Positions 1 to 13,125 are shown, numbered from the stretch's first letter. The stretch is DNA of 64,000 nucleotides from Sycobia sp. Sy_11 (GCA_018907035.1 JACCIC010000005.1:1725001-1789000); one strand, 5' to 3'. The notes: generated by a model from the sequence alone, not told the origin. Numbers and translations: made by a program.

Positions 1-208
1 CACAACCCCGCTTGGAATTTTTTTCTCGAAATCAAACGAAGAGAGCAAGTATAATGGACGCGCCTCGGTCGTCGACGCGGTCCGCCAATCTCCCATTCCG
101 CGACGTCAAAAATGGGACTTTACTTCTTTTTCTGTTCGTCTTTATTTACAGAGGCCGTCGCGCTCAGCGCACGGAGAAAACGTATAAAAAATATATCTGT
201 CTCTATAC

Positions 209-266
<58 letters not shown>

Positions 267-1434
267 TCTCTACAGCGAATCGAGGACTCGAAACGATACG
301 ATGGAGAATATTTTTTTCTTTCTTTCTTTCCGTTTTTGTTTCCAGCAGCTCAACACGCGCCACATAACGCTGCTTATAAATTCGAATTGTCTATCGCTGG
401 CGCGAGACGCGCGGTCGGACAATAAATTATATCGCGACCGAGCCAAGGTTGGCGCGCCTCGCAATCTCTTTTCCCGCCGCGCGCAGTTTAAACGAATCCG
501 GTAGCGGCGGGGCGGGGGGCGGGGAGGCGGAGTTGGGTTGGAGAGCTGTATTAACGCAACGGCGACGATTAAGCCAATGATAGAGCAGCGCTGTATATAA
601 TACGATTGAACTTTCTTTCTTCTCCGTACGCGATCCCGTGCCTTTTTTTTTTTGCGGTCGCGCGATTTTTCCTGCCGCTTAGCTTATGATTACGATTATG
701 ATTATTATTATTATTATTTTTGATATTCGAAAATCTTCGTATTGCGCGAAGGATAAATTAGACGAGTTTCCCGATGCAGATCCAGGAATGGGTCGCTAAT
801 CAAAAACTTTCGCTGAAATCCAGCGGAACGTAAACGGCGGCAGTCTCTGTCCGTCCGAGAGAAATGAAAAGGTTTTGGCGCGCCAGGAGGACCGACATTG
901 CTTGGAATTGACGGGCGAAAATTCGGACGCCGATCTGCCCCTCGATTGCTCTACAGGTAGTTTCGTCTGAAGTTCGATAATTTCAGTGTACCTCTGTATA
1001 GGTTCGAAATACGTAATGATGCGAGCAACAATTTCTTAGATAAATTATACTAAACGATTTGTCTTAGGTATAAATTTAGCAGTTATATAAACAATCTTAT
1101 CCATGCTCTCGTGCATTTACGGTTCGCATGGTCAAAGTATATACAGTCATTCGGATGCTCTCGAAATTTACAAAAATTAAAAAAAAAAAAAACAAACAAA
1201 AAAAAACACAAAAAAACATAGAACGTATAAACGCGCGTAGACCGATAAGCGTAATTTTTTTTTCTCGAATATTCCAACCTCTCGCATTTAGCTATATAAG
1301 ACTATGATGAGATTTTTACGGAAAAGACATATTAACAAATAATCGATTACGGTCGTCGTACGTTAAATCGTACCGCGATCGTCGGGAAAACCTATGTTCT
1401 TAGGCGACTTTGCTGTTACTGTAGAGCCTCGAAT
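1..1434. other. Region 3' of the repeat-protein gene, no gene seen
   Basis: This stretch lies downstream of the minus-strand gene that ends at 1435. It holds a 48-bp (AT)n run (215-262), a (TTA/ATT)n stretch near 684-720, GC-rich DNA around 450-560 and A-rich DNA at 1170-1215. The 3' UTR of the neighbouring gene must begin here, but I could not see a convincing AATAAA on the minus strand near the stop codon, so its transcript end is not placed. The ORFs at 12-504 translate the (AT)n repeat and are not credible genes. Confidence 0.6.
215..262. repeat. (AT)n microsatellite, 48 bp
   Basis: A pure alternating AT run, preceded by short imperfect TACATA units. Confidence 0.95.
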
Positions 1435-3452
1435 CTAGTGCTCGTAGTGTCCGTAGCTGGGCTCGAATCCGCCCTCGGAGTGATGCTCGTGGGACTCGTG
1501 AATGTGAACCGGAACTGGGTACGGCACCTTGACTGGGTACGGTATCTCCTTCTCGACCGGGTACGGTACCTCCTTCTCGACGTAGTAGGGCTTGTCGACC
1601 GGCACCTTGACCGGGTACGGTACAGGCTTGTCTACTGGGTACGGCACGGGCTTGTGCACGATGTATGGTTTCGGCACGGGGACTTTCACGTGCACGGGGT
1701 AGGGCTTGTCGACTGGAACGGGGTAAGGCTTGTCGACGGGTACCTTCACTTCGTAAGGCACGTGCTTCTCGACCGTCACCGGGTATGGCTTCTCAACGGT
1801 TACGGGGTACGGTTTGGGTACAGAGACGTGGTAGGGCCTGTCTACGGGGACCTTGACTTCGTAGGGCACATGTTTCTCTACGGTGTACGGCTGGGGCACT
1901 GGCACCTTGACCTTCACAGGGTACGGCACGTGCTTCTCAACGGTGTAGGGTTGGGGCACTGGTATCTTCACCTCGACGGGAATGTGCTTCTCGACGGTGT
2001 AAGGCTGGGGAACGAGGACCTTGACTTCGTATGGTTTGTCGACGGGCACCTTAACCTCGTAAGGGATCTTCTTCTCAACCGTGTAGGGCTGCGGTACGTG
2101 GACGGGCACCTTGACGAAGACCTTCACGGGGTACGGTACGTGCTTCTCAACGGTGTAAGGTTGAGGGACGGGTACCTTGACCTCGTACGGGACGTGCTTG
2201 ACTACTTCGTATGGTACATGCTTGACGTGCTCCACTGGTACGGGCACCTTTTTGACTACCTCGACGGTCTTAACGTGTTCATGGTGTTCGTGTTCGGGAA
2301 AACCGCCGCCAAAGTCGTGATCGAGACCACGCTTTGAGGGGTTCTTTTCGGGCTCCGCCGCCTTCTCCTCCTCGGAGCGGACCAACGCCACCAGGGCCAA
2401 AACTGATATGCAAATCTGTAAAGTGAAAAGCGGAAAATTTAATTTTTTTTAAATACCTTACCAGCCATTAGACTTTGGTGTTATTGTCAAATTTTGAATA
2501 AATCATATATATAATTAAAACAGGACATAATTATTATCATTAATATAGTAAATTATTTTATTTTATTAATTTGGTCGTGAAAGAATTTACCGAATTCATT
2601 TTCTTAATACCTAATCTGTGCTCTTTTTAAAGATAAGTGAGTGAACAATATAATTTTCTAGGGATGACGAAAACTCTACAAAAAATTTATTCTCGAGAAT
2701 TCTGATTAACAAATATAATGTTCCTTGCGCCTATTTGGGAAGCTTTAAAAGTCTTTCGCTTTTAATTTTTTGTTTTTGTATATTAATTAATCAAATTTTT
2801 AAATACACAGACGTGTATAACATAGTTGAAAGAAAAATGCAATTCGAAAAGTTGGAATTATTTGTTTGGTAGCGGTAAAGTGTTTATCAACAAGTACAGG
2901 AATGCCTAAAAATTGTGAATATTGCCGCGGCGAATCGTAAATATAAAACAGCTTATTAAGAACGATATTTAAATTTTTTAGATTCGGATCAACGGATATC
3001 ACTACTGTTCTGGAGAAGAAAAACTGCGAAAATGGGATGTGACTGTATGTGACAAGGGCTCGATTTTTCACCCGATTTCAGTTGTTGTTCGACTTCAATT
3101 TTTTTCGGCGACTCAAAGTCCAAATGATATCCGAGAATCTTCGCTTCCGCGAGAAAAAGAATAGAGAAGGGAAAAAATCGTTCGTCTGTCGTTTTTAATT
3201 CACTTTCTCACAGAACTCGGAAAAAAAAAGAACGCGCTCGCTCGCGAAATTTCACAATATTATCGCCGTCCTAGGACGAAATCCAGTTACGTCCTACTCT
3301 CTTTGCCGACGGAAAACAAAGGATGAGCGCGCCACTTTATTATCTATCTCTCTCTTTCTACATGCATATCTGTATACATAGATATGCTCAAAGTCCCCGA
3401 GGCCCTCCCGCGACTCTCCCTCGCTTAGCGCTTCACCTACCTTAAACTTCAT
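1435..3452 (-). CDS. Secreted PYPV-repeat low-complexity protein, cuticle-type (vajk-like), two exons
   Basis: Exon 1 codes 3452-3441 (Met-Lys-Phe-Lys) and ends at donor GTAGGT. The intron is 2416-3440 (1,025 bp, acceptor TTTACAG), and exon 2 is 2415-1435 with stop TAG. The joined product is 330 residues. Residues 1-18 form a signal peptide ([18 protein letters not shown]). Residues 19-59 are acidic and His-rich with a KR pair at 32-33. Residues 60-308 are a degenerate array of short units such as [19 protein letters not shown] and VPVDKPYPV, and 308-330 are a His/Glu/Gly/Tyr tail. The mature part has no cysteine. A signal peptide split after four codons by a long first intron is common in insect cuticle genes. 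The P/V/Y/K repeat style resembles the Vajk cuticular proteins known from the Drosophila Nimrod cluster and similar ant proteins often left unnamed. It is probably an extracellular structural protein of the cuticle or tracheal lining. The function is inferred; the gene structure is read directly. Confidence 0.85.
1450..2260 (-). repeat. Intragenic degenerate tandem repeats coding PYPV/PYTV units
   Basis: Exon 2 is built of related 27-60 nt units that code (V/I)[14 protein letters not shown](P/E)VKV and VPVDKPYPV. Neighbouring units differ mostly at third codon positions, so the peptide is kept while the DNA drifts. This periodicity also opens a 299-codon frame on the opposite strand (1438-2337), which I regard as a shadow. 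Confidence 0.85.
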
Positions 3453-3494
3453 GGTAAGTCTCGCGCGCGCTCGTTAACGTGGCTCGGAACCACT

Positions 3495-3531
3495 TGACTG
3501 CCCAAGTTTTTCCACGGGCGAGCCTTATATA
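3495..3531 (-). promoter_or_regulatory. TATA box and initiator of the repeat-protein gene
   Basis: On the minus strand, TATATAA lies at 3531-3525. A CAGTCA initiator-like motif with its A at 3499 sits about 32 bp downstream, the usual TATA-to-start distance and close to the arthropod TCAGT initiator. The predicted 5' UTR is about 47 nt before the ATG at 3452. The spacing is read from the sequence; the start site is inferred. Confidence 0.65.
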
Positions 3532-4313
3532 CCGCGGGCGCCGCGCCGCGTGTAATAACCCGACACTTTCCCTCACTCGGCGAGCGCCAAGGAGGCCCGC
3601 GCCGGCAGCCGTCGCCGCTGCCGCCGCCGTCGCCGCGGTTAGGTATCGCCCGCCCGCCCGCCAGCCCGCTCGCTCCCGCGGCCGCTCGATCGCCGAGGCG
3701 AAGAATTGAAAAAAAGGAGGCGGTAAAGTGCGCACGTGCACGTATATGCGGATAAATGTATGCGTAAATTTACAGAGGTGTGCGGAGGCGCACGCGAGAG
3801 CCGACGGCCGGGAAAGAGGTAAAACGCGAGCGCGCAGATCCTGGTCGCGCCCGCGCCACGCGAGCGGAGGGCCGCGCGCTTTCCCCCCCCACCCCCTCCG
3901 AACCCCCGTTACATCCGTCCTGCTCATTCTCCACGCGATATTAATTCATTCCCGATCGGATCTGTCGCTCGGCCGCGTCTCCTTACACGCCTCGGATTTA
4001 CTTATCTGTCTATCTATCTTTATGGATATCGATATGGCCAACTTCTGCGTACGACCGTTAACATTATGCACATTGCATTACACGCGTGGCCGGAAGCGCG
4101 CTCGTCGAACTGTTTGGTTTTCTTGTTTATTTCTTTTTTTCTTTTGATTTTCCCTTTTGACCCGCGGGCTAAGTGGCGCTCGCATAATCCTTCGTTACAG
4201 ATAGAGTACATAGTATAGAGTCTGCTGTATAGACGGCTAGGACGATGGGCGGGGAGGGAGGGGGAGCGTAGCTCGGCATCTCAAGGAACGACGGATAGTT
4301 CGCGAAACGGCAC

Positions 4314-4318
<5 letters not shown>

Positions 4319-4357
<39 letters not shown>
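4319..4357. repeat. (TA)n microsatellite, 39 bp
   Basis: A pure run. Confidence 0.95.
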
Positions 4358-4361
<4 letters not shown>

Positions 4362-4688
4362 GTATATATAAATGTATATACCCAGCCGTACGGCTTTAAA
4401 ACAGTTAGCGAGGCATTATTGCGCGATACTCCCCTTAAGACCGAGAGAGAAAGGGGGGAGGGCGGGCGGACGGGAGAGCAACGGAGATGGATACGTTGCG
4501 TCGTTTTGTAAGAGCGCGCGCCGTCGCCGCCGCCTCGCCGTGCGGTGCGGTGCGCGGGGTTGCATAACATTTTGGCTACCGCGCGGAGGCAGCTCGTTCG
4601 CTCTCGCTCCCACCGGCCGTAATACGCGAGGCGGAGAGGCGCATGTACAGCGAGCCAGCAACATAGAGGTAGAGCCTCTTTTCTTATA

Positions 4689-4694
<6 letters not shown>

Positions 4695-4750
<56 letters not shown>
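4695..4750. repeat. (TA)n microsatellite, 56 bp
   Basis: A pure run with short imperfect flanks. A (CT)n tract follows at 4829-4854. Confidence 0.95.
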
Positions 4751-4756
<6 letters not shown>

Positions 4757-6000
4757 CTTTTCCCTCGTATAGCTATACACACACTGACACTTAGTGTAGT
4801 GTATCGAGGTTGGGATTTACTCTGTTTTCTCTCTCTCTCTCTCTCTCTCTCTCTTTTCTCGCAGAAAAACGTCGATTGCCGCAGTCGAGGCCAAGAAAGG
4901 TGCTGCTCCCCTCCCCCTCCTCTATCGTGATCTCCCGCATTCTCATCCTTGTTGTCTTCCTCTGTACGGGCACGGACGCTTCGCTTTTCGAAGGCGAAAG
5001 GATAGATGCATAATATAGGGACTCCGAGGCTCCAGTGCAAGGTATAGGTACACATCACTCTCTGTCTCTCTCGACCTCGCGACCCCCGCGCCTTTTCGTC
5101 CTTTCGCTGCCCGCGAAGAAGCTCTTTGTCTCGAAAATTGTGTTCGCCGACGCTATTACGCCTATGCGATCGCCGCGTGCCAGGGTTAATTAGGCTGAAT
5201 GCATAACGGATATAAGATGCGTCGCGTGTTTCCCCCGGCGACTTCTTTTTTTGCTCTCTGGCTTCATTCTATCTCTGTCTGGGGTGACGCTCGACGTGAA
5301 AGGCTTTTTTTCTGTATGTGTGCATCCAATCTTGAGACGCTTCACCAAAGCATATATTTATATAGATACAGACACACACACACACACGTACGCGCGCGCG
5401 CGCGACAATTAGACTCATTGTTCGAACTAATGGAGATACTTTTCTTTTGTCCCGGCGAGAGACTCGCGCGGGAATTTCGCGCTGTTAAGGCGGGTTCGGG
5501 GGGGGGGCGGCGGGAAATTCGTTCCGCCAGCCGAGCTCGGTGGTAGTTCGCGACCGTAAAAGTTAAAAGGGCTCGCCACGCGCGCTTTACGGGTAACCGC
5601 GAAGTTAATCGTCGATCGGGAGAGGACCCTTTTCTTCGCTTTGTTCGCGGCCGAGTCGCGCCCGCGACGTTGTCGCTGTAATTGCGAGATGTATAGGCGC
5701 ACTCGCATCACGTGTATAAGCATCGCGTAAAATTTTCGCGTGCGCCAACGAATCGCGCGCGACGATCACGCGGTCAAAATCCCGGAAGGAGTGGGTGACG
5801 TTTATCGACGCGAAATTGCTCGCCGATTTTTTTTTCTTTTTTTTTTTAGCAAATACTGCGGATAATTTTCAGCGACATTCCAGCATTATCTGTATGTACT
5901 ACTAGCGAGCGAGCCCGCTGTAATTTCGAACGAGCTTAGATTATCTGACCTTCTGTGCAAATGTTAATTTTTATGAAAATCAAAAAATTGTTAAACCTAC

Positions 6001-6229
6001 GTCCGTGTCTTGTGCAAAACGTACTGTGAAGTATGCGCAACATTACTTCAGGCTTTCATTTTCTGATAATAAAGTATTATCTTGATTAATTAATAAAATC
6101 ATCTTGATTGTTCGATTTGCCAGTTCTTAACAATGACCCATCTATAATTGATCTTGTAAAGAGCTGTCTAATCGTAAATCAATTTCTAGATAATTTCCCT
6201 TCGCTACCGATATTTGTTCTGTTATGACA

Positions 6230-6274
<45 letters not shown>

Positions 6275-8810
6275 CCCTGTAACCAGCAACTAGTAAGTAT
6301 AATGTAGCGTCAACGTTTATTCTGATATTTCACAACGATAGGCCAGAGGCTTGTATGGCGGATTTGCCAAAAGCATTCTTTTACAATTTTAGGATCTATC
6401 GTTCTTCCATTCTTAATGCATGGTTGTTTTTTTATTTAAAATCGGCACTTCTTTATGAAATTCTGTAAAGGATTATTGGAATGAAAATATTGTTTTCTTA
6501 AACACAAAAATTCAAAAAGTGACTGAATTCCAATGTGTACAGAGTTACTTAGATAATGCCCATTCAAGTTCAGCTGAACGTATTGTATTTATAAAGTTAA
6601 GTGAACCAGTTTATAAATAACCCATCTCGAATTGCGAATAATTAAGACATATCGATTGATGAAAAAATGATAACTAAAACATCATTGTTCGTTCGAATCG
6701 CGCGCCAAAAATAGAGATTATCTTTTAAAAAAATCCATATGAATTAATAATTGTAAATGAGAAAGTATAATACCATGTGAAAGGGCTCAGCGTTAAACCA
6801 TCAAACTTTACAGGACACATTCTGTGGGTAACCAGAATCACCTCTCTTTATATGAATCAAATGAGTCACCTCTATGCCGTAAAGTAGCCTTATCAGTATA
6901 AACGGATTTTTTCTGATTTAGGCATTTCGACAAATGTCTTTTTAGATGTAAATAAATTATGAAATTACAATAAGAGCAAAAAATTGTGATATATAGACAG
7001 AAATACTGGACGAATCTTGTAAAGAGATGGAACGGTAATCATTTTCGGTCAGAATTGGTTTGCTTCCATTAATTTTTTTTTTTTTAATTCATCGCCTCTT
7101 GGAAAATAAAGCCAGACCTTCGTCACTCCCCTTTAAAATAACTACATTCTGTCAGTATTTCTTTACAATTGATTGAGTTATACGGTCCCATAAGACAGGA
7201 GGCTCGCAACTTGATCAAAGCAGATACATAAGATTCGGCAAATGTGACATTGGTGGCAGTCAGTTTATTCTTTGCTGATGATAATAGTTTATTTATTATT
7301 TTCATTATTTTCTAGCAGCAGTCGCTATATTCCAGATTGCATGGAGATGATTATAAGCCAGGACAGTCTCATTCTCGTTAGAATTATAATTACGTTATTT
7401 CTTAATATCGTAACGTTGAGAAAAATATTTATTAGTTTCATTGTAATTATACACAAATATACTTTGTCTCTTTATTGAACTACAAAGCAGCAATAATACG
7501 TTATTATAATTACAATAATAAATTGTAATTTGCCCGCAAATACGAAGAAACTTCCTTGCATATGCACTAAAAAATATCAATTTTTTTTTAACCTTAAATA
7601 TACTTTTTGGTCTTATTGTCACATAAGGCGCTTTCTAATATTGACAGGTAAAATTTCATTTTCAGTAAAACTAAGGCATCTAAAATATGCGCGTCTTACG
7701 CATTTCAGTATCCGTAATTCCAATTCGTTTGTTACTTAATTGTTTTGCGGCAAATAATAAAAAATAATCCACACCCTACGTGATAAGAGCTGATCAAAAA
7801 GAATTAGTCTGTCGTTTAAGAAAAAAGAAGGTTCCTTTTTGGAAAATTGTGGTCTTTTCGACTATCTAATATAAAATGCAATTGTTTGACGTAGAAAAAT
7901 AATTCCTAGATATTAAAACAACGTATTAATCGCATATCCTTCTGAGCTTCTTTTTTGTTCAATGGTAATATTTTTTAAAAACAACACGACGCCTTCTAGA
8001 TGATGCGACCTGAATGTTATAATTGCTTGTTTTTTGCATAATATAATCACATATATGTGGCATAATCTTTTAAATATATTATATGAACACATGGACACAT
8101 AAATTATTCATGTGTGCGCGTGCCTCTGTATGTGTGTGTGTGTGTGTGTGTGTGGGTGGATGGGGGCGTGTGTATCGCATATTTATAAACGACTAAACAA
8201 AGGAATATCAATGGTAATGAAATTAATTATTTCTAAGGACTTTTTATTCTTTTGAGGTTAGACGTATACAGTAAAATAATGGATATTTATATCCATTATT
8301 TTATTCGAGTAATTAAAAATGGATAAGTGCTAGACGCCATCTAGTTCTTGAAATAAAATCCAATGGCTGATCGAAAAGGGGCGATTATTTCCATTTGTAA
8401 TTGTCAGCATTCCCTTTCATCAATATGAAATATCGAAATTTTGCGGAAGATAATAGAAAATAATTTTTTTTTTTAATTTTTTTACTTACTTATTTATTTT
8501 TGTTTTGTTTTTACTTGTAACCTATTCTTTAATTTCAAGTTTATACATATATAATACTATAATATATGTATATAGAGTATTTCTGATTATACAAAACGAG
8601 AGAGAAAGCACAATAAACCATGGATATGGAACGTACATCACTTTATTTTAAGGCCTTCACGCTTACAACGTTAACATTTGGTATCCAAAGAATGAACCAA
8701 TATATTTCAATGAATAAGAAAACATCTCCATCTATTGGATTAAATGTTTTTTTAATTTTACACCACATCTTTTCTTCGAAGTTAATTAATCCAGTATAAT
8801 CTTTAAGTTA
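6001..8810. other. AT-rich intergenic DNA; possible very old transposase relic
   Basis: This holds (TA)n at 6233-6271 and (TG)n at 8131-8154, but no gene. On the minus strand between about 6780 and 7310 short frames read like a worn-out Tc1/mariner-type catalytic region (LYTDKATL followed some 30 residues later by FNAEPFHMV), broken by several stops. I do not claim it as an element because no terminal repeats were found. Confidence 0.4.
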
Positions 8811-9262
8811 AAATTGCATCTCAACGATAGTCTTCTACGTAGTGTCATCTTTGCCACGGATGACACGGACTTATTATCATATCGATTGCATTTTCAATCA
8901 TCGATAAAATCCATTATCCTCCAGCTCGTCGCTTTAATTATTATTTTTTTTTCCACTGCCCCCCCCCCCTCACCTTTTTGCTCGCGAAGCCGAGCGACTC
9001 TCGCCGCAAGCGTGCTCCTCCAATTTCCAGCCGATTTCGCAAGGGCTGCGATCGAGGATCGATCGCGGTACGGAGCAGAGGGGAGAGGGAAAAAAAAACA
9101 GAGAAGACAAGACGCTAGATGGAGGGAACAAAGTATTCACGGGGCAGGAGGAGGAGGCGGAGGGGGCAATTCGCTCGGACGTGCGGCAGACAATGAGAAA
9201 TGCTGCGCGGCGGATAGCGTGCAATTAACCCTTTGATTCCCTGGCATTACAGCGATGCATAA

Positions 9263-9310
<48 letters not shown>

Positions 9311-9410
9311 CCCACGGGCGAACAAACATTGCGCAATGTTTGGCATAGCGCGTATCGAAGTCGACTTATGTAAGAATCCTCGGCACTCCGCGCGCGGTGG
9401 TCTATACACG

Positions 9411-9412
<2 letters not shown>

Positions 9413-9462
<50 letters not shown>
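9413..9462. repeat. Compound (CT)n-(TA)n microsatellite
   Basis: About 30 bp of CT followed directly by about 20 bp of TA. Confidence 0.95.
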
Positions 9463-9526
9463 CATACGCGGCCGCCGCGCGCTCGCCGCAGTTAAGGACA
9501 AGTACCGTTTGAAACTCGGCCGTTCC

Positions 9527-9558
9527 ATTCCTATTCCCGTTCATTAGGGAATAGGAAT
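9527..9558. other. Perfect 12-bp inverted repeat with 8-nt loop
   Basis: The left arm ATTCCTATTCCC (9527-9538) and right arm GGGAATAGGAAT (9547-9558) flank an 8-nt loop. A related GGGAATTAGGAAT follows near 9595. A perfect 12-bp stem is longer than expected by chance at one site. It may be a transposon end, a structured transcript or a protein-binding site; nothing decides between these. Confidence 0.5.
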
Positions 9559-10332
9559 TATTTTATATAAATAATATTATGAATATCGTAACAGGGAATT
9601 AGGAATCATTGTTATAATCGAACGTATTTAAAATCAAAACGGGTTAGGGGGGGGTGTGGGAGATGATCTGTATTAAATTATCGATCATTACGATGTCAAT
9701 CGATCGTTCCGTATATAATGATGCTTAAGCGAGCTCGCATCAGTAAATATTTCAGGCGATGCGCGATACCGTTCTACATGGACGATGAATGCGCGGTATA
9801 TCGAAAATGAGGCGAAATTTCGCGAGGGAAGTAGAGAGAGAGGGAGAGGGAGAGGAGAGAGAGAGTGAGATAGATAGATAGAATTATACGATCAGCTTAA
9901 TGCTCTGTTATTACGGTGGCCTGCGATATCCCATAAAATACTAAATCACCGACGACTCGGCCGAGCGATCGTATGCGATCTGTTCAATTATGTAGTATCG
10001 CTTTGCCAATATTCAACGGTATTCCGTCGTATCGGGCACGAGCGATTATTCGCTTATGCAGAATACGAGCCGATGATAAAACGGGCAAATGGCAAATGGT
10101 TTTTGCTCGCTGCTCGGCAACGCCGGGGCACTCTTAATTAAAAGTGAAAATGAAGAGAGGGTCGGCGGGTCGTACGCTTTGTTTGATCCGCGCTCAGTTC
10201 GCGCTCGATTATTCAAACAGTATGGGAAACTCGAGTCGACGCTATGAATAAGTAGCTGGCAGCATTATTACGCTTACGATTAATTATATGGATATTAATT
10301 TTAATCTCATTGTGTGCGGCTGCTTACTGCGA

Positions 10333-10337
<5 letters not shown>

Positions 10338-10387
<50 letters not shown>
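10338..10387. repeat. (TA)n microsatellite, 50 bp
   Basis: A pure run. Confidence 0.95.
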
Positions 10388-10390
<3 letters not shown>

Positions 10391-10872
10391 GGTACATCTG
10401 TATTCTTAACGCAACGCGTGATATGATAATTGGCCATTGATTGTTTCGCTACGATATTTATACCTTTATTCGCAGACCCCCCTGTACTATTTTTAATCGA
10501 AAATCCTCCGTCTACGCAGGGGGCACGTGAACCCGCTCGGTAGAACCTCGCTCGGACGAAGATAAAATAAGATCGGAAGAAAAATAAACGAAACAAGCCG
10601 TAAGGCCGATCAAGATCATTGTCAAGCGTGCCTGTCCGTAAACGTATATAATAAATCGGCATGAAATCGACCCGGTATACTTGGGCAAAAAACGTGAGTA
10701 ATAATGGCTCGCGCCAAAGCGAATTATCCCGACGCGATGCGGCGAAAAACCACAAACAAGGATTATAGTCGTACACGAGCGTCCGATACAAAACCGTGAG
10801 CGCGTTTGAAAGATAGCTACGCGCTCTGCAGCCTATGCCCATTGTGTATCTGTATGCGTATATATGTATAAG

Positions 10873-10894
10873 TATCTATCTATCTATCTATCTA

Positions 10895-10957
<63 letters not shown>
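10873..10957. repeat. Compound (TATC)n-(TA)n microsatellite, 85 bp
   Basis: Six TATC units run directly into about 60 bp of TA. Confidence 0.95.
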
Positions 10958-10966
<9 letters not shown>

Positions 10967-11049
10967 TATAGGCGAAAGTAAAAGTGGACGTGCGCACAGT
11001 CGCGGTGCAGCGGCGCGGCTCGTGGATAAAAAGAGGGAAGCAAAGGCAT

Positions 11050-11098
<49 letters not shown>

Positions 11099-11184
11099 GC
11101 GAAAAAGGGAATTCGCGCGTACCGTTCAGACGCGGCCGTGCGAAACGGAGACCGGCGCTCCACCCGCACCGCGTGGCAGCCGTA

Positions 11185-11268
11185 TGTGTGTGTGTGTGTG
11201 TGTGTGTGTGTACGCGTGCGTGTGCGTGTGCGTGTGCGTGTGCGTGTTCGTGTGCGTGTGCGTGTGCG
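11185..11268. repeat. (GT)n passing into (GTGTGC)n
   Basis: Twenty-odd bases of GT are followed by a higher-order GTGTGC hexamer array, so an older GT tract appears to have re-expanded as hexamers. Confidence 0.9.
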
Positions 11269-11382
11269 AGAAGAAACTCAGGAAAAAGGAGCGCACGCGG
11301 AAATCATGTACATCTACACACACACAGGTAGGATTACGGACACTGCGCCACTCGTATATAATCAATGTGTATATATATTTAT

Positions 11383-11423
<41 letters not shown>

Positions 11424-11647
11424 TAGGCACATATACATCTATATGAACGTGTGAGTGTGTGCGCGTATATATACAAATGCATGTTTACATGGGCACATGG
11501 GCGTTATGAAATGTAAGAAGGGCGCGGATGACGGAAACTGCCAAGATATCCCTCAAATATATATTAAGGTGACCCACGAATTTTGGATTGATGTAAGTGC
11601 GCGCAGTTAGGTCGGTGTAATAAATATCTCCGGTACCATATTGTACA

Positions 11648-11705
<58 letters not shown>

Positions 11706-12179
11706 TCTTACAATAAAACCTGTGATTATAATAACTCAATAATGTTATGCAGTCGGTATATCTTTGGCTTTCGTTATCTGCTTTATAGTGTTAGTTTTTG
11801 CATGTTCACCGATCGAGGTTCGTGCTCGTGAGCATCTCTAGATGCTGCGTAGATTCAATCGCCGAAACTAATCGCCGGAGAGCTTTAACGACCACGCACT
11901 AACGTAACTATGCGCACCGAAAAAAATTTCTAGTAAATTGAGATAAATTTTTCATAACGGTTAGGCCAACGAAACGATTGAATTCAATAGAGAAAAAAAA
12001 ATAATTTTCTTCATTTCGTTATTTCAGCTATAAATAATTTCTTAACATAAATCTTTTTATTTATTACGATTAAATCGTTTCTTCGACAGGTGGTAAATAA
12101 TTATTGAATTAAAATTTTTCCCTAATCTTCATCGAATTGGCAATATAAATTCACTTTCGATCTACGATGAAATGAAATA

Positions 12180-12229
<50 letters not shown>

Positions 12230-12909
12230 GCAGGAAAAATTTTAGAAAAAAAATTCTACACATGCATATATTTTACGAGTGCCTAGAATTTCAGTACTCG
12301 GCATATTGCCCAGCCAATCTGCAGAGTGCCCGAAATGACCATATCAGCCGTGCCATAAGCATGGATAATAATTAGGAAAATAAATTTATATTGGATCTAA
12401 TAAATTATGAAACAGTTATATATACGTAAAGAAACATAGACGTGACTTTATATAAACGAAAAATTTAACATTTCTTCTTCTTCTTTTTTTAATCTAAGAA
12501 TTGCCAGATTTACGAAGGAAAAATTTACGCCCGTAATTAATGTATATGTACGAGTCCGAAGCGGAAATTATTGAACGTTTCAAGCATGAACTTTATTTAA
12601 TTAAAAATAAAAACATAATCGCTCACGAGGCGAAATATTCGAGAAAAAAGCAGTATATTGAGTTGGCGCATTTGAAATTGAAAGCTAACCACTTTCTCGT
12701 TCGATCCCGACCTACGGCTGTTACGCGAATTATTTCACAAAACTTTCGCAAAAATCCCCCATCCTCACCACCATCCCGCTCAGTCGATTCAAAGCGCGGA
12801 CTTTGTCATTTTTTACCATTCGATAGAGAAATTTCCAAGGTTAGCGTGTGAGATAAAATAATGCATGATACGAGGCTGAAGGAAGAATTTAAGAATTTCG
12901 TAAGATATT

Positions 12910-12914
<5 letters not shown>

Positions 12915-12971
<57 letters not shown>
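12915..12971. repeat. (AT)n microsatellite, 57 bp
   Basis: A pure run. Confidence 0.95.
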
Positions 12972-12973
<2 letters not shown>

Positions 12974-13124
12974 CGAACTTTAATTGGATTGATGTCGTTC
13001 AAATTACGACCATTTATCGGCACGTTGCAAGCGTTCGAAAAGTTAATTTCACACTTTGTCCAAGGTAAGGAATTGTCGCTTGATGGAAATTCGCGCAATA
13101 GTTGACACGCACATACTGAGCCAC

Positions 13125-13125
<1 letters not shown>

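Larger units (their letters stand above)
3532..6000. other. GC-rich, CpG-rich upstream region with microsatellites; no gene
   Basis: Just upstream of the promoter is CpG-dense DNA with CCG/GCC triplet runs near 3605-3645 and GCCC/GCCCG runs near 3650-3680. Further on are (AT)n at 4319-4357 and 4695-4750, (CT)n at 4829-4854 and CG-rich dinucleotide tracts near 5380-5405. Open frames here (for example 3442-3927 minus) are compositional: they lack paralogy, recognizable domains and splice context. The region may hold regulatory DNA for the gene at 1435-3452, but nothing specific can be shown. Confidence 0.55.

Noticed and set aside
1438..2337. 299-codon open frame on the plus strand opposite the repeat-protein gene
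   Set aside because: It is the antisense shadow of a periodic coding sequence, full of GL/VRH/DVR repeats. It has no signal peptide or domain and no promoter.
3442..3927. 161-codon minus-strand frame covering the promoter of the repeat-protein gene
   Set aside because: It runs through the TATA box, start codon and first donor. It is GC-driven with no domain.
6780..7310. Old Tc1/mariner-type transposase on the minus strand
   Set aside because: Only one short motif (YTDKATL) fits, spacing to the next block is off, and there are many stops and no terminal repeats.
10956..11482. Several 100-156 codon frames around 11 kb on both strands
   Set aside because: They are translations of (AT)n and (GT)n tracts (YIYIYI, VCVCVC, THTHTH).
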